A stretch of DNA of 64,000 nucleotides from positions 186,001-250,000 of the forward strand of contig NZ_LT594324.1 in the NCBI RefSeq assembly GCF_900089605.1, written 5' to 3'. A program made the translations under genes and the position numbers. The notes beneath the pieces are model-generated. The model had not been told where the DNA came from and made no database searches. It saw only the letters and a program-made list of their open reading frames with translations. Shown here one piece after another: positions 38,027-46,432 of the stretch (positions are counted from its first letter, which is position 1; every line of letters begins with the position of its first letter). Source of the stretch: Micromonospora narathiwatensis. Its GTDB lineage: Bacteria > Actinomycetota > Actinomycetes > Mycobacteriales > Micromonosporaceae.

Positions 38027-39226
38027 TCACGATCCGGCCTTCGGGGCGCCACCCTTCTCGGTCGGTGGTGCGAGCGCGTAGCCGTCGTCGCGGCGGACCA
38101 CCACGGCCAGCTCCTCCAGCATGGACAGCTTGCGCATGGCGGTACGCAGGTCCACCCCGGCGCGGGCCGCGACGCTGTCCAGGCCCAGCGCCTTGCGCCG
38201 GGGCAGCGCCTCCAGCACCTGGACCGCCTCGTCGTCGAGCCGGTCCCGAAGCCGTTCCGGTGCCCGTACGGGCGGGGCCAGATCGTCGCCGATCCGGCCC
38301 ACCTCCTCCAGCACGTGCGCCACGCCGGTGACCAGCCGGGCCTTGGGCTGCTCCCGCAGCAGCTCGTGCGCGCCCACCGACATCGCCGAGGTGACCGGGC
38401 CCGGCACCACCATGCCCGGCCGACCGACCCCGATCGCCCGGTTCAGGGTCTGGGTCGCGCCGCTGCGGGCCGCCGCCTCCACCAGCACCGTCCCGAGCGT
38501 GCCGGCCGCGATGACCCGGTTGCGGATGAGGAACCGGGGCCGTAGCGGGTCGGCGCCCGGCAGCCACTCGCTGACCAGCAGGCCGCTGTCCGCGATCCGG
38601 TCGAAGAGCGCTGCGTTGCCCATCGGGTACGGGCGGTCCACCCCGCAGGCCAGCACGGCGACGGTGACCCCGCCGGCGGTCAACGCGCCCCGGTGCGCGG
38701 CGGAGTCGATGCCGAAGGCACCACCGGAGACCACCGTCCAGTCCCGGTCGGCCAGCCCGTAGCCGAGTTCGGTGGCCACGTGCGTCCCGTACGGGGTCGC
38801 AGCCCGGGCGCCGACGACGGCGACGGAACGGTCCAACGCCTGCCCGAGCGGCCAGGCGCCGCGTACCCAGAAACAGAGCGGTGGCGCCGTCTCCAGGTCG
38901 ACCCGGCGTTCGGCCCCCGGCAGGATCAGCCTGCGCAGGTTCGCGACCCGGGCCGGCCACTCGTCGTCCTCCGGGGTGACCACCCGTGCGCCGAGCCGCT
39001 CGGTACGCGCCAGAGCCTGCTCCGCCGCCGCCCTGGCGTCGCCGCCCGCCGAGCGGGCGGCCACCGTGGACCGCAGCGCCCGGTCCGGAGCACCGCCGTC
39101 GAGCAGCAGGTCCAGGGTGGCGACCGGGCCGAGCCGGTCGACCAGCCGGTGCACCGACCATGTCCCCGGCTCGGTCAGCCAGGTCAGGGCGACCCGCGCC
39201 AGCCGGCGGTCCGCCATCGTGGTCAT
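38027..39226 (-). CDS. dprA: DNA-processing protein DprA
   Basis: 399 aa, start MTTMADRRLARVALTWL. N-terminal SAM-like part, then the Rossmann fold with VAVVGARAATPYGTHVA, VVSGGAFGIDSAAHRGAL, VLACGVDRPYPMGN, SEWLPGADPLRPRFLIRNRV and VVEA-type VLVEAAARSGATQT. A C-terminal winged-helix domain (~330-390) follows. DprA loads RecA on incoming single-stranded DNA in competent bacteria; in actinobacteria its role is less clear. The start overlaps the stop of the repeat-derived small frame upstream (ATGA). Confidence 0.95.
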   Translation of the reverse strand: MTTMADRRLARVALTWLTEPGTWSVHRLVDRLGPVATLDLLLDGGAPDRALRSTVAARSAGGDARAAAEQALARTERLGARVVTPEDDEWPARVANLRRLILPGAERRVDLETAPPLCFWVRGAWPLGQALDRSVAVVGARAATPYGTHVATELGYGLADRDWTVVSGGAFGIDSAAHRGALTAGGVTVAVLACGVDRPYPMGNAALFDRIADSGLLVSEWLPGADPLRPRFLIRNRVIAAGTLGTVLVEAAARSGATQTLNRAIGVGRPGMVVPGPVTSAMSVGAHELLREQPKARLVTGVAHVLEEVGRIGDDLAPPVRAPERLRDRLDDEAVQVLEALPRRKALGLDSVAARAGVDLRTAMRKLSMLEELAVVVRRDDGYALAPPTEKGGAPKAGS

Positions 39227-39306
39227 GCCGGCACTCCGCTTCGCTCCGTGCCGTCATGAGCCACCACGGCACCGGGCCTGATGATTCGCTCGCTGCGCTC
39301 GCTCAT
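39223..39306 (-). repeat. 84-bp dispersed repeat forming a 27-codon frame between comM and dprA
   Basis: On the minus strand this unit begins ATGAGCGAGCGCAGCGAGCG and ends with TGA. It reads as a 27-aa frame beginning MSERSERIIRPG. Its ATG overlaps the comM stop and its TGA overlaps the dprA start, so both junctions are ATGA. I recall MSERSERIIR-like ORFs as a recurrent sequence in Micromonospora genomes, pointing to a dispersed repeat rather than a functional peptide. Translation of the frame is likely as a passive link between the two genes. Confidence 0.65.
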
Positions 39307-40823
39307 GCGCCCTCTCCCGTCCTGAGCTGGATTGCCTCCGCGATGTCCCCGCCGTCCGGGCGGTCCCGCCCGTCCAGGTCGGCGATGGTCCAGGCGAGCC
39401 GCATGACCCGATCGAAGCCGCGGGCGGAGAGCGAACCGGAGTCGAGCCGCTTGCGCAGCTCGCGGGTGTCCCGCCCGGGCAGCCGCCACGGTGGGCGGCG
39501 CAGGTACGGGCCGGGGACCTCGGCGTTCACCCGGCGGCCGGTGGACGCCCACCGGTCGGCGGCGGCCCGGCGTGCGGCGGCGACCCGGGCGGCCACGGTC
39601 TGGGACGACTCGTTCGGCGTGCTTGTCTCGAGCAGCTCCGCCGCCCGTACCGGCAGCAGTCGGACCTGCACGTCGACCCGGTCGAGCAGCGGCCCGGAAA
39701 GCCGGCCCAGGTAGCGCCGCCGGGCCAGCGGAGTGCACTCGCAGGCCGCGTCCCCGGACGGCTTCGCGCAGGGGCAGGGGTTGGCGGCCAGCACCAGTTG
39801 CGTGCGCGCCGGGTATTCCGTCGCGCCCCGGGTCCGGGCGACCCGCACCTGGCCGCTCTCCAACGGTTGGCGCAGCGCCTCCAGCGCCCCCTTGCTGAAC
39901 TCGGGCGCCTCGTCGAGGAAGAGAACGCCGCGATGGGCCAGCGACACCGCGCCCGGCCGGGCCAGCCCGGACCCGCCGCCGACCAGGGCGGGGACCGTGG
40001 CCGTGTGGTGCGGCGCCTGGAACGGCGGCCGGCGGAGCAGCCGTCCGCCGGGCGGCAGGAGCCCGGCGATGGAGTGCAGGGCGGTGACCTCCAGCGCGGC
40101 GTCGTCGTCCAGCTCCGGCAGGATCGACGGAAGTCGCTCGGCGAGCATGGTCTTGCCGGCCCCCGGAGGCCCGAGCAGCGCCAGGTGGTGCCCGCCCGCC
40201 GCGGCCACCTCCAGTGCCCGCCGGCCGAGCTGCTGCCCGGCCACCTCGGCGAGGTCAGGACCGCCCTCGTCGGCGGCCGGCGCGAACTCCGGTGGTGGGA
40301 GCAGCGGCGAGCCGTCCCGCACGAAGGCGACCAGCCGATGCAGGTTGTCGACCGCGCGTACCTGGACGCCGGGGATCACCGCAGCCTCGGCGGCATTGCC
40401 GACGGGCACCACCACCCGCGGAAAACCAGCGCTGGCCGCGGCGGCGACCATCGGCAGCACACCCCGCACCGGGCGGACCGCGCCGTCCAGGCCGAGCTCG
40501 CCGAGGATCACCGTCCGCTCCAGGGGCAGCAGCGGCAGCTCGCCCGAGCCGCCGAGCACCGCCGCCGCGATGGCCAGGTCGAACGCGGACCCGCACTTCG
40601 GCAGGGTGGCCGGGAGCAGGTTGAGGGTGATCCGCCGGTTCGGCCACTTCTGGCCGGAGTTGACGATGGCCGCGCGGACCCGGTCCCGGGCCTCGTGCAG
40701 GGCCGTGTCGGGCAGGCCGGAGATCGCCACGCCCGGCAGCCCGGGCGCCAGGTCGGCCTCCACCTCCACGACGTGCCCGGCCACCCCGACCAGGCCAACG
40801 CAGAGCACCTTGGCGTAGCTCAT
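39303..40823 (-). CDS. comM: YifB/ComM family Mg-chelatase-like AAA+ ATPase
   Basis: 506 aa from ATG 40823 (MSYAKVLCVGLVGVAGHVVE). An N-terminal Lon-protease-like domain (~1-170) has SGLPDTALHEARDRVRAAI. The AAA+ core has Walker A LLGPPGAGKTMLAERL (~220), Walker B GVLFLDEAPEFS, and a Cys cluster NPCPCAKPSGDAACEC. The C-terminal Mg-chelatase lid follows (LSARGFDRVMRLAWTIADL). In Vibrio ComM is a helicase that extends recombination branches in transformation. It sits between yraN and dprA, a conserved competence-type group. Confidence 0.95.
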   Translation of the reverse strand: MSYAKVLCVGLVGVAGHVVEVEADLAPGLPGVAISGLPDTALHEARDRVRAAIVNSGQKWPNRRITLNLLPATLPKCGSAFDLAIAAAVLGGSGELPLLPLERTVILGELGLDGAVRPVRGVLPMVAAAASAGFPRVVVPVGNAAEAAVIPGVQVRAVDNLHRLVAFVRDGSPLLPPPEFAPAADEGGPDLAEVAGQQLGRRALEVAAAGGHHLALLGPPGAGKTMLAERLPSILPELDDDAALEVTALHSIAGLLPPGGRLLRRPPFQAPHHTATVPALVGGGSGLARPGAVSLAHRGVLFLDEAPEFSKGALEALRQPLESGQVRVARTRGATEYPARTQLVLAANPCPCAKPSGDAACECTPLARRRYLGRLSGPLLDRVDVQVRLLPVRAAELLETSTPNESSQTVAARVAAARRAAADRWASTGRRVNAEVPGPYLRRPPWRLPGRDTRELRKRLDSGSLSARGFDRVMRLAWTIADLDGRDRPDGGDIAEAIQLRTGEGA

Positions 40824-40825
40824 GG

Positions 40826-41185
40826 CTAGAACGCGCCCCTCAGGTGCTCGACCCGGGCCGGGCCGGCGACCGGGAGCCGGACGGCCAGCACGTCGAAGCG
40901 GACCTCCTCGGCGACGGTGCCCGTCTCGGCCAGCCAACGGGCGGCCAGGCCGCGCAGCCGGCGTGCCTTCGCCGGCACGACCGCCTCGGCCGGGGTGCCG
41001 AAGTCCTCCGTACGGCGGGTCTTCACCTCGCAGAAGGCGAGCACCGGTCCGTCCCAGGCGATGATGTCGATCTCCCCGCCCGGGCAGCGCCAGTTCCGGG
41101 CGACCGGGCGCAGCCCCGCCTCGATCAGGTGCCGGACGGCGCACCGCTCCCCGTACGCGCCGACGGCCTGGTTCCGCTTCGTCAT
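40826..41185 (-). CDS. yraN: UPF0102/YraN family nuclease-like protein
   Basis: 119 aa from ATG 41185 (MTKRNQAVGAYGERCAVRHL); the frame is open further upstream. The PD-(D/E)XK-type residues are Glu in AYGE, Asp in GGEIDIIAWD and the pair in CEVKTRR. The fold suggests a Holliday-junction-resolvase-like nuclease, but activity in this family is not well established. It is 2 nt before comM, so the genes form one operon. Confidence 0.92.
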   Translation of the reverse strand: MTKRNQAVGAYGERCAVRHLIEAGLRPVARNWRCPGGEIDIIAWDGPVLAFCEVKTRRTEDFGTPAEAVVPAKARRLRGLAARWLAETGTVAEEVRFDVLAVRLPVAGPARVEHLRGAF

Positions 41186-41449
41186 GCCGGCCACGGTGCG
41201 CGTTCGGCGGCCCGGCGGTGGGGTTTCACCCGGTGCCCTGTGGACGACGGGGTGCCCTGTGGACGGGCGGACGATCATGCCCCGACTGTGCTAGAGGCCG
41301 CCGCGTCGGGTGCTGAGCGTGCCATCGCCCAGCCGCGAGCAGTCACTCAGCGTGTTCGCGACGGACCGGTCGGTGTGGCGCCGACCAGCGGTGAGAGCTG
41401 GCACGGGGGTGGATGGCGCGCGTGGAGCCGGTCGCATACGGTGCCGGTC

Positions 41450-42361
41450 GTGGACGGACGAAGGAGCTTTCCCGAGGATCAGCAGGGGTCGCACTGGAAC
41501 GACCCCGGATACGCCGAGCCAGGTTGGCGCGCCGCCAGCGAGCCGCGCTACCGCGACGACGACCTCCAGGCCCCGGAGCAGCGCACCGGCGAGACCCGAT
41601 ACGGCGACCCGGGACGGTTCGGCGCGGCCGACCCGCTGGGCGACGACACCGACAGCTACCGGGGGGCGCGCCGGCTGGGCGACCCGGAGATCTCCGGGGA
41701 ACTGCCGGGCGAGCGCGGCCGCCGGGCGGCGCGCGAGGCCGGCGACCCCGCCGGGGGCGTGCGCGAGAGCGGGGCCGACCCGCTCGGCCTGGACCGTACC
41801 GGCGACGCGCTGCGCCCGCTGGGCGGTTACCCGATCGTCGAGCCCTCCCACCCGGCCGAACCGGCCGTCGCCGCCCCGTCGCCGATCACCGTCGGGGACC
41901 GGCCGTCGCACGGTATGCCCACGCCGCTGACCGTCGGGGAGCGGCCCGCCGTGCCCCCGACCGAGGCGGTGGGCGGCCCCGCGCCGCACCCGTTGGACCT
42001 GCCGACCGGCCCGATGCCCTCGGTCGCGCCCCGGCTGGACGGCCCGCCGCCGGGGGACGGCGTCTACCGGACCCGGCGGCCGGCGCTCGCGATGCTGCTG
42101 GCGGTGCTGGTGCTGGCCCTGGAGGTCCCCGCGCTACGGGTGCTCCTGCGCGGCGTGGTGGGCGATCCGGTCTCGACCTCGCACGTCGTGGTGGGCTCGT
42201 TCCTCGTGCTGGGGCTGCCGATCTTCGGCGTGGGGCTGTACGGGCTGCGCACCGGCGGGCTGGCGCTCGCCGACGGCAGCCGCGGCTGGCTCCGGCCGCC
42301 GACGGCGTACCTCACCGTCGGGCTCGTGCTCTTCGTCGCGGCGGCGCTCGCCGCCCGCTGA
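41450..42361 (+). CDS. Membrane protein with disordered N-terminus
   Basis: 303 aa from GTG 41450. The first ~200 residues are acidic, Pro/Gly-rich and probably disordered, with RYRDDD and [13 protein letters not shown] segments. Three hydrophobic helices close the protein: [39 protein letters not shown] and [19 protein letters not shown] do not recognise a named family. The same design, a charged disordered region before membrane helices, is also seen in cdsA nearby. It is followed by a hairpin before the rpsB leader. Confidence 0.7.
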   Translation: MDGRRSFPEDQQGSHWNDPGYAEPGWRAASEPRYRDDDLQAPEQRTGETRYGDPGRFGAADPLGDDTDSYRGARRLGDPEISGELPGERGRRAAREAGDPAGGVRESGADPLGLDRTGDALRPLGGYPIVEPSHPAEPAVAAPSPITVGDRPSHGMPTPLTVGERPAVPPTEAVGGPAPHPLDLPTGPMPSVAPRLDGPPPGDGVYRTRRPALAMLLAVLVLALEVPALRVLLRGVVGDPVSTSHVVVGSFLVLGLPIFGVGLYGLRTGGLALADGSRGWLRPPTAYLTVGLVLFVAAALAAR

Positions 42362-42428
42362 CCCCCGTGGCGCTCGCTGCCGGTCTGCCGGCCGTGGCGC
42401 TCGCCGGCGGCTGATCCGCCGGGCCCGT

Positions 42429-42448
42429 CCGCCCGTCGAGACGGGCGG
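42429..42448 (+). terminator. Hairpin before the rpsB leader
   Basis: CCGCCCGT (42429-42436) pairs with ACGGGCGG (42441-42448), loop CGAG. Flanking G/C bases may lengthen it. It probably ends the membrane-protein transcript. No T run follows. Confidence 0.55.
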
Positions 42449-42818
42449 GGCCGCGCCAGATCCGCGCACTCTCGCTCAAAGCGGTCCAAGATACCCGGGC
42501 CGCGCGATCTCGGGGCGGGAGCGGACCTCGGGACGCCGCCGGCCGGGCGCACCGGCGAGCGCTGCGGCCGGGCGGAGGCCGGAACCGACCTGGTGTGCGT
42601 TCCCGCACCCCGGGACCGGCGTACGGGGAAGGGGCGTACACTGGTCGACTGGCGACCGCCGTGCGCGGTCGACCTCGCGCGCCCTCTCCGCGACCAGTTC
42701 GCGGGGCGGCGGCCTCCCTGGTCCCGATCTTGATCGGGTCCCGTCACGGCCGGCGACCGGGTGCCAGGCGTCCGGCCGCCGGCCGGACGGGACAACCAGG
42801 GAAATTAGGAGTAACACC
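42449..42818 (+). promoter_or_regulatory. rpsB upstream and leader region
   Basis: 370 bp without a gene. A -10-like TACACT lies at 42637-42642 in GGGGCGTACACTGG, giving a leader of ~170 nt if used. The -35 region is weak. The leader ends with the strong ribosome site AGGAG before the rpsB ATG. Leaders of this length before rpsB often allow feedback by S2, but I cannot show such a structure here. Confidence 0.4.
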
Positions 42819-43646
42819 ATGGCCGTCGTGACCATGCGTCAGCTGCTGGAGAGCGGTGTCCACTTCGGGCACCAGACCCGGCGCTGGAACCCGAAGATGA
42901 AGCGCTTCATCTTCACCGAGCGCAACGGCATCTACATCATCGACCTGCGCCAGACCCTCGACTACATCGAGAAGGCGTACGACTTCGTGCGCAACACCGT
43001 CGCCGAGGGTGGCAGTATCCTCTTCGTCGGCACCAAGAAGCAGGCCCAGGAGGCCATCGCCGAGCAGGCGACCCGGGTCGGCCAGCCGTACGTGAACCAC
43101 CGCTGGCTCGGCGGCATGCTGACCAACTTCCAGACGGTGTACAAGCGGCTCCAGCGGATGAAGGAGCTGGAGGCTCTCGGTGACCTGAGCGGCACCGCCG
43201 CCGGGTACACCAAGAAGGAGACCCTGCAGCTCTCCCGCGAGAAGGACAAGCTGACCAAGACCCTCGGCGGTCTGCGGGACATGCAGAAGCTTCCGGCTGC
43301 GGTCTGGGTGGTCGACACCAAGAAGGAGCACATCGCCGTCGACGAGGCCCGCAAGCTGGGCATCCCGGTGATCGCCGTGCTCGACACCAACTGCGACCCG
43401 GACGAGGTCGACTTCCCGATCCCGGGTAACGACGACGCCATCCGCTCGGCCGAGCTGCTGACCAAGGTCGTCGCCGCCGCCGTCGCCGACGGTCTGATCG
43501 CCCGCTCCGGCCGCCGGCGCGGCACCGACGAGAAGCCCGAGGCGGGCCAGGTCGGCGCCGACGAGCCGCTGGCCGAGTGGGAGCGTGAGCTGCTCGAGGA
43601 GCCGAAGAAGAGCGACGAGCAGCCGGCGACCACCGCCGCGGAGTGA
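42819..43646 (+). CDS. rpsB: 30S ribosomal protein S2
   Basis: 275 aa. Family marks: [52 protein letters not shown], and [20 protein letters not shown]. The C-terminal ~40 residues are an acidic extension beyond the globular core, common in actinobacteria. S2 joins late in 30S assembly. It is followed by a 16-bp hairpin and then tsf. Confidence 0.98.
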   Translation: MAVVTMRQLLESGVHFGHQTRRWNPKMKRFIFTERNGIYIIDLRQTLDYIEKAYDFVRNTVAEGGSILFVGTKKQAQEAIAEQATRVGQPYVNHRWLGGMLTNFQTVYKRLQRMKELEALGDLSGTAAGYTKKETLQLSREKDKLTKTLGGLRDMQKLPAAVWVVDTKKEHIAVDEARKLGIPVIAVLDTNCDPDEVDFPIPGNDDAIRSAELLTKVVAAAVADGLIARSGRRRGTDEKPEAGQVGADEPLAEWERELLEEPKKSDEQPATTAAE

Positions 43647-43651
43647 TCGAA

Positions 43652-43701
43652 CCGTCCGCGTCCCCACCGTCCGATTTTCCGGCCAGTGGGGACGCGGACG
43701 G
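43652..43701 (+). terminator. Perfect 16-bp hairpin between rpsB and tsf
   Basis: CCGTCCGCGTCCCCAC (43652-43667) pairs with GTGGGGACGCGGACGG (43686-43701), loop of 18 nt. It starts 6 nt after the rpsB stop. It may partly terminate transcription and so lower tsf relative to rpsB, or protect the rpsB mRNA end. No T run follows the stem. Confidence 0.65.
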
Positions 43702-43783
43702 GTCCCCGGGCACATTTGGCCCGGATCCGGGTAACCGGCACCCAGACCATCCCACCGCAGCCTCAAGACCCGAAGAGAGAGCC

Positions 43784-44611
43784 ATGTCCAACTTCACCGC
43801 CGCGGACGTCAAGAAGCTCCGCGACCTCACCGGCGCCGGCATGATGGACTGCAAGAAGGCGCTGACCGAGGCCGAGGGCGACTTCGACAAGGCCGTCGAG
43901 ATCCTGCGCGTCAAGGGCGCCAAGGACGTCGGCAAGCGGGCCAGCCGTACCGCCGCCAACGGCCTCGTCGCGCACTCCGGCCAGGCGCTGCTCGAGCTCA
44001 ACTGCGAGACCGACTTCGTCGCCAAGAACGACGCCTTCATCGTGCTGGCCCAGCAGCTCGTCGAGCACGGCGTGGCCAGCGGCGTGAGCAACGCCGAGGA
44101 GCTGCTCGCCAGCACCATCGACGGCAAGAGCGTCGCCGACCTGATCCAGGAGCAGTCGGCCAAGATCGGCGAGAAGCTGGTCCTCAACCGTTTCGGCAAG
44201 CTCGACGGCACCACCGCGGTCTACCTGCACCGCAAGAGCCAGGATCTGCCGCCGGCCGTCGGTGTGCTGGTGCAGTACGCCGGCAAGAGCGACGAGGCCG
44301 CCGACGCGGATGCCCGCGGCGTGGCCATGCAGATCGCCGCCATGCGGCCGAAGTACCTCACCCGCGACGAGGTCCCGGCCGAGGTCGTCGACTCGGAGCG
44401 GCGCATCGCCGAGCAGACCGCCCGTGAGGAGAGCAAGCCCGAGGCGGCGCTGCCGAAGATCGTCGAGGGCCGGGTCAACAGCTTCTTCAAGGACTTCGTG
44501 CTGCTGGAGCAGTCGTCGGTCGCCGACAACAAGAAGTCGGTGAAGCAGGTGCTGGCCGAGGCCGGCATCGAGGTCACCAGCTTCCTGCGGTTCGAGGTCG
44601 GCCAGGCCTGA
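43784..44611 (+). CDS. tsf: Elongation factor Ts
   Basis: 275 aa from ATG 43784, preceded by GAAGAGAGA. The N-terminal UBA-like domain and signature are [19 protein letters not shown], and the core has [11 protein letters not shown]. It recycles EF-Tu by releasing GDP. The upstream frame to 43643 has no family sequence. Confidence 0.98.
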   Translation: MSNFTAADVKKLRDLTGAGMMDCKKALTEAEGDFDKAVEILRVKGAKDVGKRASRTAANGLVAHSGQALLELNCETDFVAKNDAFIVLAQQLVEHGVASGVSNAEELLASTIDGKSVADLIQEQSAKIGEKLVLNRFGKLDGTTAVYLHRKSQDLPPAVGVLVQYAGKSDEAADADARGVAMQIAAMRPKYLTRDEVPAEVVDSERRIAEQTAREESKPEAALPKIVEGRVNSFFKDFVLLEQSSVADNKKSVKQVLAEAGIEVTSFLRFEVGQA

Positions 44612-44655
44612 GCCGCCGCCCCGGGCGTATGACGCGCCCGTGGCCAGGGAAACGT

Positions 44656-44705
44656 CGACGAGGAGGCCGCCGGTGTACGTGACAGGCACCGCGGCCTCCT
44701 CGTCG
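44656..44705 (+). terminator. 15-bp hairpin between tsf and pyrH
   Basis: CGACGAGGAGGCCGC (44656-44670) pairs with GCGGCCTCCTCGTCG (44691-44705). GGTG/CACC can pair inside the 20-nt loop. It separates the rpsB-tsf transcript from pyrH-frr. The next bases are CATAAGG, without a T run. Confidence 0.7.
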
Positions 44706-44772
44706 CATAAGGTCGGCAACGGCAGGTACGCGGTACGCGCGCCCGGGGTGCGCGACGGAAGGGGCGGGGCGG

Positions 44773-45540
44773 ATGACGCAGGTTGTGAGTGACCGGAGCC
44801 TGGCGGCGGATGATCCGACCGCCCCACCGCCCGGCCGGGCCCGACGGGTGGTGCTGAAGCTCTCGGGCGAGGTCTTCGGCGGCGGCGCGATCGGCGTCGA
44901 CCCGGACGTCGTGCAGGGCATCGCCCGGCAGATCGCCACCGTGGTCCGCCGTGGCGTACAGGTCTCCGTGGTGGTTGGTGGCGGCAACTTCTTCCGCGGC
45001 GCGGAGCTGCAGAAGCGCGGCATGGACCGGGCTCGGGCCGACTACATGGGCATGCTCGGCACCGTGATGAACTGCCTGGCCCTCCAGGACTTCCTGGAGA
45101 AGGAGGGCATCGAGACGCGGGTGCAGAGCGCGATCACCATGGCCCAGGTCGCCGAGCCGTACATCCCGCTGCGCGCGATCCGGCACCTGGAGAAGGGTCG
45201 GGTGGTCATCTTCGGCGCGGGCGCCGGGATGCCGTACTTCTCCACCGACACGGTCGCGGCCCAGCGGGCGCTGGAGATCCGCGCCGACGTGGTGCTGATG
45301 AGCAAGAACGGCGTGGACGCGGTCTACACCGCCGACCCCCGGATCGACCCCACCGCGAGCAAGCTCGACTCGATCACCTTCTCCGAGGTGCTGCGCCGCA
45401 ACCTGCGGGTGGCCGACGCCGCGGCGTTCAGCCTCTGCATGGAGAACGGCCTGCCGATGCTGGTCTTCGGCGCCCAGGGCGACGACACGATCGTCCGCGC
45501 CGTCGGCGGTGAGAAGATCGGCACCCTGATCACCGCCTGA
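44773..45540 (+). CDS. pyrH: Uridylate kinase
   Basis: 255 aa. After a ~22-aa N-terminal extension the amino-acid-kinase fold begins with [14 protein letters not shown]. Key stretches are [60 protein letters not shown]. It phosphorylates UMP to UDP; the bacterial enzyme is hexameric, activated by GTP and inhibited by UTP. It precedes frr by 76 bp. Confidence 0.97.
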   Translation: MTQVVSDRSLAADDPTAPPPGRARRVVLKLSGEVFGGGAIGVDPDVVQGIARQIATVVRRGVQVSVVVGGGNFFRGAELQKRGMDRARADYMGMLGTVMNCLALQDFLEKEGIETRVQSAITMAQVAEPYIPLRAIRHLEKGRVVIFGAGAGMPYFSTDTVAAQRALEIRADVVLMSKNGVDAVYTADPRIDPTASKLDSITFSEVLRRNLRVADAAAFSLCMENGLPMLVFGAQGDDTIVRAVGGEKIGTLITA

Positions 45541-45616
45541 GCGGCCCGCCGAGCCGGCAGCGGTCCTCCGATACGACCCAGTTCACGACGAGCAACAGAA
45601 GGAGGCGAGGAGACCG

Positions 45617-46174
45617 GTGATCGACGACACCCTCCTCGAGGCCGAGGAGAAGATGGAGCGTGCCATCGAGCACGCCAAGGAGGAGTTCGGCGGCATCCGC
45701 ACCGGTCGCGCCAACGCCGCCATGTTCTCGCGGATCGTCATCGACTATTACGGCAGCCCCACGCCGCTGCCCCAGATGGCCTCCATCGCGGTCCCGGAAC
45801 CGCGCATGGTGATCATCAAGCCGTACGACAACTCGCAGCTCAACGCGATGGAAAAGGCGATCCGCGACTCCGACCTCGGGGTGAACCCGAACAACGAGGG
45901 CAACCAGCTGCGCATCCTGCTCCCGCAGATGACCGAGGAGCGGCGCCGCGAGATGATCAAGGTCGCCCGGCAGAAGGGCGAGGAGGCCAAGGTGGCCGTC
46001 CGCAACATCCGCCGTAAGGGCAAGGAAGAGCTGGACCGCCTGGTCAAGGACGGCGAGGTCGGCGAGGACGACGGCCGGCGTGCCGAGAAGGAGCTGGACG
46101 ACCTGACCCAGCGGTTCGTCGCCAACGTCGACGAGCTGGTCAAGCACAAGGAGAACGAGCTGCTCGAGGTCTGA
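45617..46174 (+). CDS. frr: Ribosome recycling factor
   Basis: 185 aa, GTG start after GGAGGCGAGGAG. Family marks: [50 protein letters not shown], and [10 protein letters not shown]. With EF-G it splits post-termination ribosomes. Length is standard for the family. Confidence 0.98.
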   Translation: MIDDTLLEAEEKMERAIEHAKEEFGGIRTGRANAAMFSRIVIDYYGSPTPLPQMASIAVPEPRMVIIKPYDNSQLNAMEKAIRDSDLGVNPNNEGNQLRILLPQMTEERRREMIKVARQKGEEAKVAVRNIRRKGKEELDRLVKDGEVGEDDGRRAEKELDDLTQRFVANVDELVKHKENELLEV

Positions 46175-46432
46175 GCGGCCCGCCACCCGTCACGGCACCG
46201 GCGTGCCGCCGCCCAGCCCGGGTGGCGGAGCCGGTGCCGTCGTCGTGGCCGGGCCATCGTCCGCCGTGCCGGGTTCCCCGGTGCAGTAGGCTCGGCACGA
46301 CCCCCGACCACCACGGGGTGAACGGCGGGGATCTCCCGGCCGTCGGGTCGGTCAACCGGAACAGTCACGCCTGTAGGGGATGGTCTTGGTCTTGCGTCAT
46401 GTGGTGGCTCTCGTACCGCTTCCGCTCGGTAC
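46175..46432 (+). promoter_or_regulatory. Region between frr and cdsA
   Basis: 258 bp. A -10-like TAGGCT lies at 46287-46292. Immediately before the cdsA start there is an inverted repeat CGTACCG (46412-46418)/CGGTACG (46427-46433) with an 8-nt loop, overlapping the GTG codon. No Shine-Dalgarno sequence is seen. Confidence 0.35.

Noticed and set aside
39223..39738. 171-aa minus-strand frame ending in the comM-dprA repeat
   Set aside because: Upstream of the repeat it is only a shadow of comM. The meaningful part is the 27-codon repeat frame.
42449..42818. Riboswitch or structured ribosomal-protein leader before rpsB
   Set aside because: The length is suggestive, but I could not identify a named motif by eye. 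It needs a covariance search (for example Rfam models against this segment) to support it.
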